Below, piece by piece: positions 1-5,816 of a stretch of DNA of 6,285 bases (within the stretch, counting starts at the first letter, position 1; each line of letters begins with the position of its first letter). The notes below the pieces were generated by a model that was not told the DNA's origin, did not search any database, and saw only the letters and a list, made by a program, of their open reading frames with translations. The translations under genes and the position numbers were made by a program. The DNA comes from Mariniphaga sp. (GTDB lineage Bacteria; Bacteroidota; Bacteroidia; Bacteroidales; Prolixibacteraceae): positions 1-6,285 of the forward strand of contig JABMQB010000020.1 of assembly GCA_013203525.1 (NCBI GenBank). The letters are read 5' to 3'.

Positions 1-100
1 CCAAATTTCATTCTAAAAATCGAATTAATAAATTTCACGGCGAAGGTAATAATTCGACACCATTAAAAAGGTGTAGTCCCTGTTAATAAACTTTAATGAA

Positions 101-131
101 TTTAAAACGCATAATAATATTGTTAATTTTG
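101..131 (+). promoter_or_regulatory. Candidate Bacteroidota-type promoter of panB
   Basis: TAATTTTG at 124-131 matches the Bacteroidota -7 consensus TAnnTTTG exactly and is followed by C, as is common. A TTTA at 101-104, separated by 19 bp, can serve as a weak -33 element (consensus TTTG). Transcription would begin near 135-137, leaving a leader of about 20 nt before the panB ATG at 155. The match is seen in the sequence; activity is inferred. Confidence 0.6.
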
Positions 132-154
132 CACCGGAACAAAAATGTTTAAAA

Positions 155-970
155 ATGTCAGTTCATAAAGAAATCAGGAAAGTAACCACACACCGTTTAT
201 CGGAAATGAAACTCCGGAGCGAAAAAATTTCCATGCTAACATCATACGATTACAGCATGGCTAAACTAGTTAACGAAGCAGGTATTGATGTAATACTTGT
301 TGGAGATTCCGCGTCGAATGTAATGGCAGGTTTTGAAACAACATTGCCTATTACTCTCGACCATATGATTTATCATGGTGCTTCGGTAGTTCGTGCAGTT
401 AACCGGGCGCTTGTGGTTGTCGATCTTCCGTTTGGTACTTATCAGGGTAATTCAAGAAATGCACTTAACTCTGCAATCCGGATTATGAAAGAAACTGCTG
501 CTGATTCGGTAAAACTGGAAGGTGGAGCTGAAGTAATCGATTCTGTAAATCGTATTCTTTCGGCAGGAATCCCAGTTATGGGACATCTTGGACTAATGCC
601 TCAATCTATCCATAAATTCGGAACCTACACAGTTAGGGCAAAGGAAGAAGAAGAAGCCGAGAAATTATTAAGTGATGCAAAACTATTGGAAGAGGCTGGA
701 TGTTTTGCAATTGTGCTGGAAAAAATTCCGGCAAAACTTGGTGCAAAAGTAGCTAAAGAATTAAAAATTCCGGTTATTGGAATTGGTGCAGGAAATGGTG
801 TTGATGGGCAAGTACTTGTTATTCACGACTTGTTGGGAATAACACAGCAGTTTTCACCCCGGTTTTTAAGAAGGTACCACAATCTGGCTGCTGAAATAAA
901 AGGAGCTGTGGGAACTTATATCAGTGATGTTAAGTCAGGGGAGTTTCCCAATGAAAAGGAACAATATTAG
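155..970 (+). CDS. panB: 3-methyl-2-oxobutanoate hydroxymethyltransferase (ketopantoate hydroxymethyltransferase)
   Basis: PanB transfers a hydroxymethyl group from 5,10-methylenetetrahydrofolate to 3-methyl-2-oxobutanoate to give ketopantoate, the first committed step of pantothenate and coenzyme A synthesis in the cytoplasm. The 271-residue length is normal for this TIM-barrel family. Family landmarks are visible: MLTSYDY at 27-33, VGDSASNV at 49-56 with metal ligand Asp51, VVDLPFG at 88-94 with Asp90, KLEGG at 120-124 with Glu122, GHLGLMPQ at 143-150, and LEKIP at 188-192 with Glu189 as the expected catalytic base, then GIGAG at 209-213. The ATG at 155 gives the expected N-terminus and lies about 20 nt downstream of a good -7 box. 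No panC or panD lies in the window. The next gene starts 53 nt downstream on the same strand. The identification is secure. Confidence 0.97.
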   Translation: MSVHKEIRKVTTHRLSEMKLRSEKISMLTSYDYSMAKLVNEAGIDVILVGDSASNVMAGFETTLPITLDHMIYHGASVVRAVNRALVVVDLPFGTYQGNSRNALNSAIRIMKETAADSVKLEGGAEVIDSVNRILSAGIPVMGHLGLMPQSIHKFGTYTVRAKEEEEAEKLLSDAKLLEEAGCFAIVLEKIPAKLGAKVAKELKIPVIGIGAGNGVDGQVLVIHDLLGITQQFSPRFLRRYHNLAAEIKGAVGTYISDVKSGEFPNEKEQY

Positions 971-991
971 ATTAACAATTAGTCATTAGAA
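971..991 (+). repeat. Three degenerate 7-bp units directly after the panB stop codon
   Basis: Three consecutive heptamers, attaaca, attagtc and attagaa, start at the first base after the panB TAG. All share ATTA in the first four positions. The preceding 7 bases (964-970, atattag) may be a fourth, more diverged unit that includes the stop codon. The array fills part of the 53-bp gap before the pseudouridine synthase gene. It does not form an obvious terminator. Confidence 0.5.
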
Positions 992-1023
992 AAAAGTAGC
1001 AAGTATTTTTAAGTGGATTTTTA

Positions 1024-1707
1024 ATGGAGATTTTATACGAAGACAATCATATAATAGCAGTCAACAAAGAATGCGGAGAGTTGATTCAAGGTGATAAAAC
1101 CGGCGATGAACCTCTTAGTGAAAAAGTAAAAAAACTCCTAAAAGAAAAATACGATAAGCCAGGGAATGTTTATGTTGGAGTTCCTCACCGGCTTGACCGC
1201 CCCACAAGCGGAGTCGTAATTTTTGCCAAAACAAGTAAAATATTACCAAGGCTTAATAATATATTTCGTGAACAAGAAAATATCACAAAAATTTATTGGG
1301 CAGTTGTTGATAAACCTCCAAAAAAGAAAACCGACACTTTGAATCATTTTCTGGTTAGAAATCCAAAACAAAATAAATCATTTGCGTTTGATCAAGCTCG
1401 TGAGGGATCAAAGCCTGCTTCGTTAACATTTAATCATATTGCTAGCTCAGATCGTTACCATTTACTCGAAATAGAATTACATTCAGGACGACATCATCAG
1501 ATACGAGCACAACTGGTAAAAATCGGATGCCGGATTAAAGGCGATTTAAAATACGGTTTTCCGCGGTCGAACCCAAATGCAGGTATTCATCTGCATGCAC
1601 GTAAGATAGAATTTCTCCATCCGGTAAAAAATGAAAAGATTGAGATAATCGCTAATCCCCCTTCCGATCCTGTTTGGGATGCGATGCTTAAAATAATTTC
1701 AGAATAA
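1024..1707 (+). CDS. RluA-family RNA pseudouridine synthase
   Basis: This protein isomerises uridine to pseudouridine in rRNA or tRNA. It is a 227-residue single-domain enzyme without an N-terminal S4 domain, which is the short form of the RluA family. The catalytic signature HRLDRPTSG lies at 55-63, with Asp58 as the expected nucleophile. Other family motifs are KIYWAVV at 89-95 with the conserved Tyr91, SGRHHQIRAQL at 154-164, and HLHARKIEFLHP at 189-200. The ATG at 1024 places the start of the conserved fold (ILYEDNHIIAVNK) directly at the N-terminus, so no longer start is needed. It follows panB on the same strand by 53 nt and could be co-transcribed, but no functional link between the two is known to me. 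The exact target uridine cannot be read from the sequence; TruC-like or RluA-like activity are both possible, so I give no symbol. Confidence 0.93.
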   Translation: MEILYEDNHIIAVNKECGELIQGDKTGDEPLSEKVKKLLKEKYDKPGNVYVGVPHRLDRPTSGVVIFAKTSKILPRLNNIFREQENITKIYWAVVDKPPKKKTDTLNHFLVRNPKQNKSFAFDQAREGSKPASLTFNHIASSDRYHLLEIELHSGRHHQIRAQLVKIGCRIKGDLKYGFPRSNPNAGIHLHARKIEFLHPVKNEKIEIIANPPSDPVWDAMLKIISE

Positions 1708-1728
1708 TTTTCAGTGAGAAATATTTAT

Positions 1729-2208
1729 TTATTTCAAAGAATGAGGTCTAAAACCAAGAGGTAATAAATTATCAATGCCTTCCATCATTTGAATTTTTTC
1801 TCCATCAAGAATAACATTTATTGGCTTTTCAAATCTCGATTCAGTTTCAAGCATAACCTGTCTGCACGATCCACAAGGACTGGCAATAACATGAATTTTC
1901 CCTAATTTATTCTTTGCAGTTATTGCTATCGCCACAACAGGAACATCGGGGTAATTGGCATTGGCATAAAAAAGAGCTACCCGCTCGGCACAAAGCCCCG
2001 ACGGATAAGCAGCATTTTCCTGATTATTTCCGGTTACCACTTTACCGTTTTCGAGTAAAACAGCAGCACCAACAAAAAAACCGGAATATGGAGCATAAGC
2101 ATTTTGAGTTGCTTCTCTTGCCTGTATCAATAAATCCTTGTTTTCATCAGAAAGTTCGTTCAAATTATCATATTCGATTACCTGAACTTTTATTTCTTTT
2201 GTTTTCAT
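1729..2208 (-). CDS. cdd: Cytidine deaminase, homotetrameric zinc type
   Basis: Cdd deaminates cytidine and deoxycytidine to uridine and deoxyuridine in pyrimidine salvage. With the ATG at 2208 it has 159 residues, somewhat longer than the roughly 130 of small tetrameric enzymes because of an N-terminal extension of about 25 residues. Motifs (numbered from that ATG): YAPYSGFFVGAA at 38-49, NQEN at 62-65 (Asn62 and Glu64 for ribose binding), CAE at 73-75 (zinc ligand Cys73 and proton-shuttling Glu75), and PCGSCRQ at 111-117 (zinc ligands Cys112 and Cys115). Three cysteine ligands define the tetrameric class. An open frame continues upstream to 2340, but those 44 residues run into the divergent gene, lack family similarity, and contain the likely promoter, so I reject that start. 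The gene is convergent with the pseudouridine synthase (21-nt gap) and divergent from the glucosaminidase gene. Confidence 0.95.
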   Translation of the reverse strand: MKTKEIKVQVIEYDNLNELSDENKDLLIQAREATQNAYAPYSGFFVGAAVLLENGKVVTGNNQENAAYPSGLCAERVALFYANANYPDVPVVAIAITAKNKLGKIHVIASPCGSCRQVMLETESRFEKPINVILDGEKIQMMEGIDNLLPLGFRPHSLK

Positions 2209-2223
2209 ACCGGAATTTTTAAT

Positions 2224-2231
2224 CAAAAGTA
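2224..2231 (-). promoter_or_regulatory. Candidate -7 box of cdd
   Basis: Read on the minus strand this is TACTTTTG, an exact match to the Bacteroidota -7 consensus TAnnTTTG. Transcription would begin near 2218-2220, only about 10 nt before the ATG at 2208. I see no convincing -33 TTTG about 19 bp upstream, which lowers confidence. The position argues for the 2208 start over the longer frame. Confidence 0.4.
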
Positions 2232-2284
2232 CAATTTTTAATGTAAGACATTTATATTTAACTAAATTTTCAGGAATGCCAATT

Positions 2285-3229
2285 ATGTATAAAAAACGAT
2301 TGTTTGTTTTTATAGCTCTATTAAATGTTGCTTTTATCACGTGGTCTCAAAATGATGTTCGTCAAAAATATATTTTAAAGTATCAGGTTCTGGCAATTAA
2401 AGAAATGTCGAGAAGTGGAGTTCCCGCGAGTATAACAATGGCCCAGGCATGCCTGGAATCGGGTGATGGTAAAAGTGAACTTGCCAGCCTATCAAATAAC
2501 CATTTTGGTATTAAATGTAAATCAAACTGGACAGGTAAAAAGGTTTATTATGATGATGATGAACGAAATGAATGTTTCAGAAGCTATAATAGTGTTGAGG
2601 CTTCCTATAAAGACCACACTGATTTTTTGATGCAAAACTTTCGTTATTCCACATTATTTGAACTTAAACATACCGATTATAAATCGTGGGCAAAAGGGCT
2701 TAAAAAAGCAGGTTATGCAACTGACCCTCACTACGACAAACGGTTAATAACAATAATTGAAGAATTTGAATTATATAACCTCGATCGAAAATGGAGCACT
2801 CAGGAACTTACCAATTTTGAAACGGTAAGTTTAAATAATAATAAAACAGGTGGTTTGGTAATTAATCCATACCAGACACGAAATGTAGAAATCAGAAACA
2901 GGCTAAAAACTGTGGTTGTCAGAAAAGGTGATAGTTTTGAAACTATTGCTCAGGAATTTGGGCTTGAAAATTGGGAGCTTTACAGATTTAATGATTACCC
3001 AAGAGGATTCCAACCTCAAGCCAATGAGATACTTTATATTCAAGCTAAAAAAAGGAAAGCTGCAAAAGGGACTCCCAATCATACGCTTATCCAGGATGAA
3101 TCGATGCATTTTATTTCACAATTATATGGGATAAAACTACGGCCATTATATAAACGAAATAAGATGAAATTTGGTGAAGTGCCACAACTCGGACAGGTTA
3201 TCTACCTAAGGAAAAAAAGAAATAAATGA
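2285..3229 (+). CDS. Secreted glucosaminidase-domain peptidoglycan hydrolase with two C-terminal LysM modules
   Basis: This is a predicted exported cell-wall hydrolase that would cleave glycan strands of peptidoglycan and bind them through LysM modules. A signal peptide is evident: lysines, the hydrophobic stretch LFVFIALLNVAFITW, and probable cleavage before QNDVRQ. Numbering from the ATG at 2285, a glucosaminidase domain (Mannosyl-glycoprotein endo-beta-N-acetylglucosaminidase family) spans about 28-165. It includes MAQACLESGDGKSELA with Glu58 as the likely catalytic acid, then NNHFGIKC and the AGYATDPHYDKRL segment. LysM 1 spans about 208-253 (VVVRKGDSFETIAQEFGL). A more diverged LysM 2 spans about 265-309. 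An in-frame ATG at 2276 is possible, but AGGA at 2272-2275 is 9 nt before 2285 and 0 nt before 2276, so I prefer 2285 (314 residues). It ends 28 bp from the convergent membrane-protein gene. The exact bond cleaved is not determined. Confidence 0.9.
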   Translation: MYKKRLFVFIALLNVAFITWSQNDVRQKYILKYQVLAIKEMSRSGVPASITMAQACLESGDGKSELASLSNNHFGIKCKSNWTGKKVYYDDDERNECFRSYNSVEASYKDHTDFLMQNFRYSTLFELKHTDYKSWAKGLKKAGYATDPHYDKRLITIIEEFELYNLDRKWSTQELTNFETVSLNNNKTGGLVINPYQTRNVEIRNRLKTVVVRKGDSFETIAQEFGLENWELYRFNDYPRGFQPQANEILYIQAKKRKAAKGTPNHTLIQDESMHFISQLYGIKLRPLYKRNKMKFGEVPQLGQVIYLRKKRNK

Positions 3230-3257
3230 TTTGGAAAGAATTTCTATTTAAAAAAAC

Positions 3258-3644
3258 CTATGCTGTTTTGTATTTTAATTTGAAAGAAAAATATTGTAAA
3301 AGTACCTTATCGATAAAAAGTATAAAAGTCAGCAATACTACAATACCAATGGAACCCTCCAGATTATTAAGTAATATATCTACCCATTTATGCCAGGTTT
3401 CAGCCATTAGGAAAAACAACATGGCTGTTGTTGCAGCAAGAATTCCTATTCCGGCAAAAAAATAAATCAGGAATTCGCGGATATAATAATTCCATGCAAA
3501 ATATTTTTCAAATTTAATTGTCAGGTTATCAGCAAAATCTCCGGGCAATTTAAAACCCGGATCTTCTTTCAGAACTTCATCTAAAAACCTATCTGTATCT
3601 TTTTTATTTTTCAGCATATCCTGCAAATATATTTGATTTTTCAT
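3258..3644 (-). CDS. Small two-helix membrane protein, candidate anti-sigma factor
   Basis: I do not recognise a named family with certainty. The 128-residue product has a hydrophilic, charged N-terminal region (1-55) with FKLPGDFADNLTIKFEKY at 31-48, followed by two probable membrane helices at about 57-81 and 95-114 and a short basic tail. There is no HxxxCxxC zinc anti-sigma motif. Its 5' end overlaps the sigma factor gene by 41 bp from the ATG at 3644. A second in-frame ATG at 3617 would reduce the overlap to 14 bp and has GCAGGAT just upstream, so that start is also plausible. Translational coupling to the sigma factor and a cytoplasmic N-terminus tethered to the membrane suggest that it holds the sigma factor inactive. 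That role is inferred from position and topology, not from homology I can name. Confidence 0.8.
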   Translation of the reverse strand: MKNQIYLQDMLKNKKDTDRFLDEVLKEDPGFKLPGDFADNLTIKFEKYFAWNYYIREFLIYFFAGIGILAATTAMLFFLMAETWHKWVDILLNNLEGSIGIVVLLTFILFIDKVLLQYFSFKLKYKTA

Positions 3645-4182
3645 TTACTGCTAACTCCTCAATTCTATTTTTTAATACACCTCTTGCTCTCGAAAGGTAA
3701 CTTTTAATTGTACCTTCGGGCATCCCGGTTATCTGCTCAATTTCCTTGTATGAAAATTCTTCCAGATAGAAAAGAGTTAAAACCGTACGGTAATTTACCG
3801 GCAATTCTTCGATTAAATTTAACAGGTGTTGCTTCATCTCTTTTTTTTCCACAATCACACTGGGTGTTAATGAATCAAATCCTTTTTCCGGAATTTCATC
3901 GTAATTAATCTCATCTTGCCGGTATTGTTTCCTTAAATATGAAATCCCCGTATTATAGGCAATTGTAGCAATCCATGTTGAAAGCCTTGAATCGCCACGA
4001 AACTTATTCAATTTTCGATAGACCTTTATAAAAACTTCCTGGCTAATATCCTCAAGGTCTTCCTGCCTCCTAATCATGCGCCCAACAATATGGGCTACCA
4101 GTAACTGATGCTTGGAAACCAAATACCTAAAGGCATTTGAATTGCCGCTTAAAATTTGTTTTACAAGTTCAGCATCTGTCAT
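3604..4182 (-). CDS. ECF-type RNA polymerase sigma factor (sigma-70 family)
   Basis: This is a 192-residue extracytoplasmic-function sigma factor directing core RNA polymerase to a regulon of its own. Region 2 spans about 18-88, with EDLEDISQEVFIKVYRKL at 41-58 for core binding and FRGDSRLSTWIATIAYN at 61-77 for -10 recognition and melting. A linker of about 30 residues follows. Region 4 spans about 120-174, with the helix-turn-helix YKEIEQITGMPEGTIKSYLSRAR at 145-167 for -35 recognition. The frame stays open to a TTG at 4230, but the ATG at 4182 begins with the typical TDAELVKQIL segment and sits about 35 nt downstream of a -7-like box, so I chose it. The gene overlaps a downstream membrane-protein gene and is divergent from another, a layout usual for stress or envelope-sensing ECF systems. 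The inducing signal cannot be read from the sequence. Confidence 0.95.
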   Translation of the reverse strand: MTDAELVKQILSGNSNAFRYLVSKHQLLVAHIVGRMIRRQEDLEDISQEVFIKVYRKLNKFRGDSRLSTWIATIAYNTGISYLRKQYRQDEINYDEIPEKGFDSLTPSVIVEKKEMKQHLLNLIEELPVNYRTVLTLFYLEEFSYKEIEQITGMPEGTIKSYLSRARGVLKNRIEELAVNEKSNIFAGYAEK

Positions 4183-4211
4183 ATCTACAGGATATGACTC
4201 TAAAGTTGAAT

Positions 4212-4274
4212 AAAATGTTGCAAAAATCAATTCAATTCTTTTTTTATTTTTTTTTGAATTATCTGCAACATTTT
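4212..4274. promoter_or_regulatory. 11-bp inverted repeat in the sigma factor upstream region, candidate operator
   Basis: AAAATGTTGCA at 4212-4222 is the exact reverse complement of TGCAACATTTT at 4264-4274. Centres are 52 bp apart, about five helical turns, so both arms face the same side of the helix. The 41-bp spacer holds a T7-A-T9 tract (4239-4255). The left arm touches the candidate minus-strand -7 box at 4221-4228. Further TTGCA (4283-4287) and TGCAA (4296-4300) cores lie towards the divergent gene. A DNA-binding dimer or looping site would fit; no regulator is identified. Confidence 0.4.
4221..4228 (-). promoter_or_regulatory. Candidate -7 box of the ECF sigma factor gene
   Basis: On the minus strand this reads GATTTTTG followed by C, seven of eight positions of the Bacteroidota -7 consensus TAnnTTTG. 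Transcription would begin near 4215, about 33 nt before the ATG at 4182. No -33 TTTG is evident at the usual distance; instead the upstream DNA is a long A tract (minus strand of 4239-4255), which could act like an UP element. Confidence 0.35.
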
Positions 4275-4324
4275 TAAAAGACTTGCAGTCAAATGTGCAA
4301 ATGTCAAATTAAAAACTTAAAATT

Positions 4325-4690
4325 ATGATCGACAATGTATTAATTCCAGCTGTAATATTTTTCGCAACTTACCACATTATCAAAATTGTTTCGGACCATT
4401 TGTTACGCCGAAAAATTATTAAAGCAGGCCATATCGATAAGGCCGGTATTTTAGAACAGAAAAAAATAGTTAACGATGAAGCTGACAGGTATCCTTCTCT
4501 AAAATGGGGTTTGGTAGCACTTATGGCAGGCTTTGGATTTATTCTTATTGAAATTTTAAGAACTATAAATTCTGACTTGATCGATTATAGAAATGCTGTT
4601 TTACCAATTGGTATTTTGCTTGTATTTATTTCATTAGGATTCCTAATTTATTTCTTTATAATGAATATGAGGAAAAACAGTAAACAGTAA
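4325..4690 (+). CDS. Three-helix membrane protein of unknown function (DUF6249-like)
   Basis: The 121-residue product has three probable membrane helices at about 5-23, 59-78 and 91-113. A charged cytoplasmic or periplasmic loop at 24-57 (HLLRRKIIKAGHIDKAGI) separates the first two. The order N-terminal helix, RRK-IIKAGH segment, then a two-helix hairpin resembles the Bacteroidota DUF6249 family as I remember it; that assignment is tentative. It has no catalytic motif. It is transcribed divergently from the ECF sigma factor, and such small membrane proteins are often neighbours of ECF operons in this phylum, so a role in the same membrane response is plausible but unproven. The last four residues, NSKQ, and the stop codon are encoded inside a 7-bp repeat array, so the native C-terminus may have been altered by repeat growth. 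Confidence 0.85.
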   Translation: MIDNVLIPAVIFFATYHIIKIVSDHLLRRKIIKAGHIDKAGILEQKKIVNDEADRYPSLKWGLVALMAGFGFILIEILRTINSDLIDYRNAVLPIGILLVFISLGFLIYFFIMNMRKNSKQ

Positions 4691-4722
4691 ACAGTTAAAA
4701 GTAAACGGTAAAAAGTGTTCAG
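4674..4722 (+). repeat. Seven degenerate 7-bp units spanning the stop codon of the three-helix protein gene
   Basis: Seven units in strict 7-bp register: aaaacag, taaacag, taaacag, ttaaaag, taaacgg, taaaaag, tgttcag. Units 2 and 3 are identical; most share TAAA at the start and G at the end. The first two units and the first three bases of the third encode the final residues and stop codon (TAA at 4688-4690). The rest is non-coding and runs towards two hairpins. Confidence 0.75.
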
Positions 4723-4743
4723 TTGTAATGATTTTCAACTGAA
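4718..4743. other. Hairpin with 8-bp stem between convergent genes
   Basis: TTCAGTTG (4718-4725) pairs exactly with CAACTGAA (4736-4743) around a 10-nt loop. On the minus strand the stem is followed after 3 nt by a T5 run (complement of 4710-4714), so it could be a back-up terminator for fmt. On the plus strand the stem is followed by A-rich sequence and would not terminate on its own. It partly overlaps the end of the heptamer array. Confidence 0.4.
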
Positions 4744-4753
4744 AAATAATTTT

Positions 4754-4783
4754 AAGCCATCTTAATAAAAGATGGCTTTTTTT
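4754..4783 (+). terminator. Rho-independent terminator of the three-helix protein gene, possibly bidirectional
   Basis: AAGCCATCTT (4754-4763) pairs perfectly with AAGATGGCTT (4769-4778) around a 5-nt loop, and the descending arm runs into seven consecutive T residues (4777-4783). This is a strong intrinsic terminator on the plus strand, 63 bp after the stop at 4690. The T run reaches the complement of the fmt stop codon (4782-4784). On the minus strand the same hairpin is followed by TTAAAATTATTTTT, so it may also end fmt transcripts. Confidence 0.88.
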
Positions 4784-5756
4784 ATTCTGCAAAATAACTC
4801 TCAGGGTTTTTGAATCCTCTAAGGAAATCTTCTGTTTTCATCCGTTTTTTTCCAGCCATTTGTAAATCAGTTATTTTGAGCCAACCATCATAACACGCAA
4901 TTTTTAAGTAGTTTTTCCCATCAGATATGATTATTCCTGCCTTTTGTTTTTGGTTTGATAATTCCTTTTCAGCAAAGAAAATTTTCACTACAGTTTTTAT
5001 CCCTGATTCCTTATTTATAAAAGTTGTAAATGCAGTTGGGTAAGGCGACAATCCGCGTATCAGGTTACGGATTGATTCTGTATCCTTGTTCCAATTTATC
5101 CGACAATCTTCTTTATAAATTTTCGGAGCATGTCTTAATTCCAGATTCTCGACAAACAATTCTTCCTGTGGTAGTGGATTAATATTTCCTTCGGCAATCG
5201 CATCAACAGTTTTCACAACCAGTTTGGCACCAATTCCCATTAACCTGTCGTGCACATCGCCAACTGTTTCATTCTCCCCAATGGTTGTTATTTCCTTAAA
5301 TATTATTTTACCTGTATCTATTTTTTGATCGAGAAGAAAAGTTGTTACTCCGGTTTTGGATTCGCCATTTATTATTGCCCAGTTTAATGGTGCAGCCCCC
5401 CGGTATTGCGGTAACAAAGAACCATGCAAATTAAAGGTTCCAAGTGGAGGCATTGCCCAAACCGCTTCGGGTAACATACGAAATGCAACGACTATTTGTA
5501 AATCAGCATTTAATTCTTTTAATTCTGAAAGGAAATCCGGATTTTTAAGTTTTTCAGGTTGAAGGATTTTTAATTCTTTTTCGACAGCATATTTTTTAAC
5601 AGCCGATTCGGATAATTTTTTACCCCGCCCGGCGGGTCTATCAGGGGCAGTAATTACACCAACAATGTTATACCCGTTTTCGACCAATGCCCGTAAACTT
5701 GCCACAGCAAAATCGGGAGTTCCCATAAATATAATACGTAATTGTTTGCCTTTCAT
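4782..5756 (-). CDS. fmt: Methionyl-tRNA formyltransferase
   Basis: Fmt transfers a formyl group from 10-formyltetrahydrofolate to methionyl-initiator-tRNA for bacterial translation initiation. The 324-residue length matches the family. The N-terminal Rossmann-like domain begins RIIFMGTPDFAV (7-18) and contains the TAPDRPAGRGKK loop (36-47) that contacts the tRNA acceptor stem. The active site lies in FNLHGSLLPQYRGAAPLNWAI (108-128): Asn109 and His111 are the expected catalytic residues, with Asp147 in KIDTGKI. The C-terminal OB-like domain starts near APKIYKEDCRINW (210-222) and contains RGLSPYPTAF (234-243). The ATG at 5756 leaves only five residues before the first beta strand, so it is the natural start. 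It is downstream of ribA and DUF5522 on the same strand, with a 60-bp gap and a possible promoter of its own. Its 3' end meets a terminator hairpin shared with the convergent gene. Confidence 0.97.
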   Translation of the reverse strand: MKGKQLRIIFMGTPDFAVASLRALVENGYNIVGVITAPDRPAGRGKKLSESAVKKYAVEKELKILQPEKLKNPDFLSELKELNADLQIVVAFRMLPEAVWAMPPLGTFNLHGSLLPQYRGAAPLNWAIINGESKTGVTTFLLDQKIDTGKIIFKEITTIGENETVGDVHDRLMGIGAKLVVKTVDAIAEGNINPLPQEELFVENLELRHAPKIYKEDCRINWNKDTESIRNLIRGLSPYPTAFTTFINKESGIKTVVKIFFAEKELSNQKQKAGIIISDGKNYLKIACYDGWLKITDLQMAGKKRMKTEDFLRGFKNPESYFAE

Positions 5757-5771
5757 ACAAAATATTTATTA

Positions 5772-5779
5772 CAAATTTA
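5772..5779 (-). promoter_or_regulatory. Candidate -7 box of fmt
   Basis: The minus strand reads TAAATTTG, an exact TAnnTTTG match, within the 60-bp gap between the DUF5522 gene and fmt. Transcription would begin near 5767, about 10 nt before the ATG at 5756. No TTTG-like -33 element is seen at the expected spacing, so read-through from the upstream genes remains equally possible. Confidence 0.4.
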
Positions 5780-5816
5780 GTAAAAAGAACCGGGCTGATT
5801 TTATTAAATAAACTGA

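Noticed and set aside
57..74. Small hairpin ACACC / GGTGT upstream of panB
   Set aside because: Five base pairs with an 8-nt loop and no following T run; not convincing as terminator or riboswitch.
1..100. Possible end of an upstream plus-strand gene (frames open to stops at 64-66 and 84-86), or a minus-strand gene starting at position 11 (ATGAAATTTGG)
   Set aside because: The stretches are too short to recognise a protein, and several frames are open at once, so none can be supported over the others.
1718..1735. Hairpin GAAATA / TATTTC between the convergent pseudouridine synthase and cdd genes
   Set aside because: Six base pairs with a single G-C pair and no proper T tract; too weak to call a terminator.
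1914..2222. Open frame of 102 codons on the plus strand opposite cdd
   Set aside because: It is antisense to a clearly conserved gene, with biased composition rich in His, Gln and Leu and no recognisable domain.
2209..2340. A 44-residue N-terminal extension of cytidine deaminase
   Set aside because: It runs through the divergent promoter region and into the signal peptide codons of the glucosaminidase gene, shows no family similarity, and includes the best -7 box for cdd. The ATG at 2208 gives a normal enzyme.
3226..3465. Open frame of 79 codons overlapping the glucosaminidase stop and antisense to the membrane-protein gene
   Set aside because: It lies opposite a better-supported gene and its composition is that of a shadow frame.
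4183..4230. Longer sigma factor start at a TTG codon
   Set aside because: The extra 16 residues are not typical of ECF factors, the start is a rare codon, and the candidate -7 box at 4221-4228 would lie inside it. The ATG at 4182 is better.
4674..4722. CRISPR array or phage attachment site
   Set aside because: Units are 7 bp with no spacers, no cas genes or integrase are present, and there is no tRNA gene nearby.
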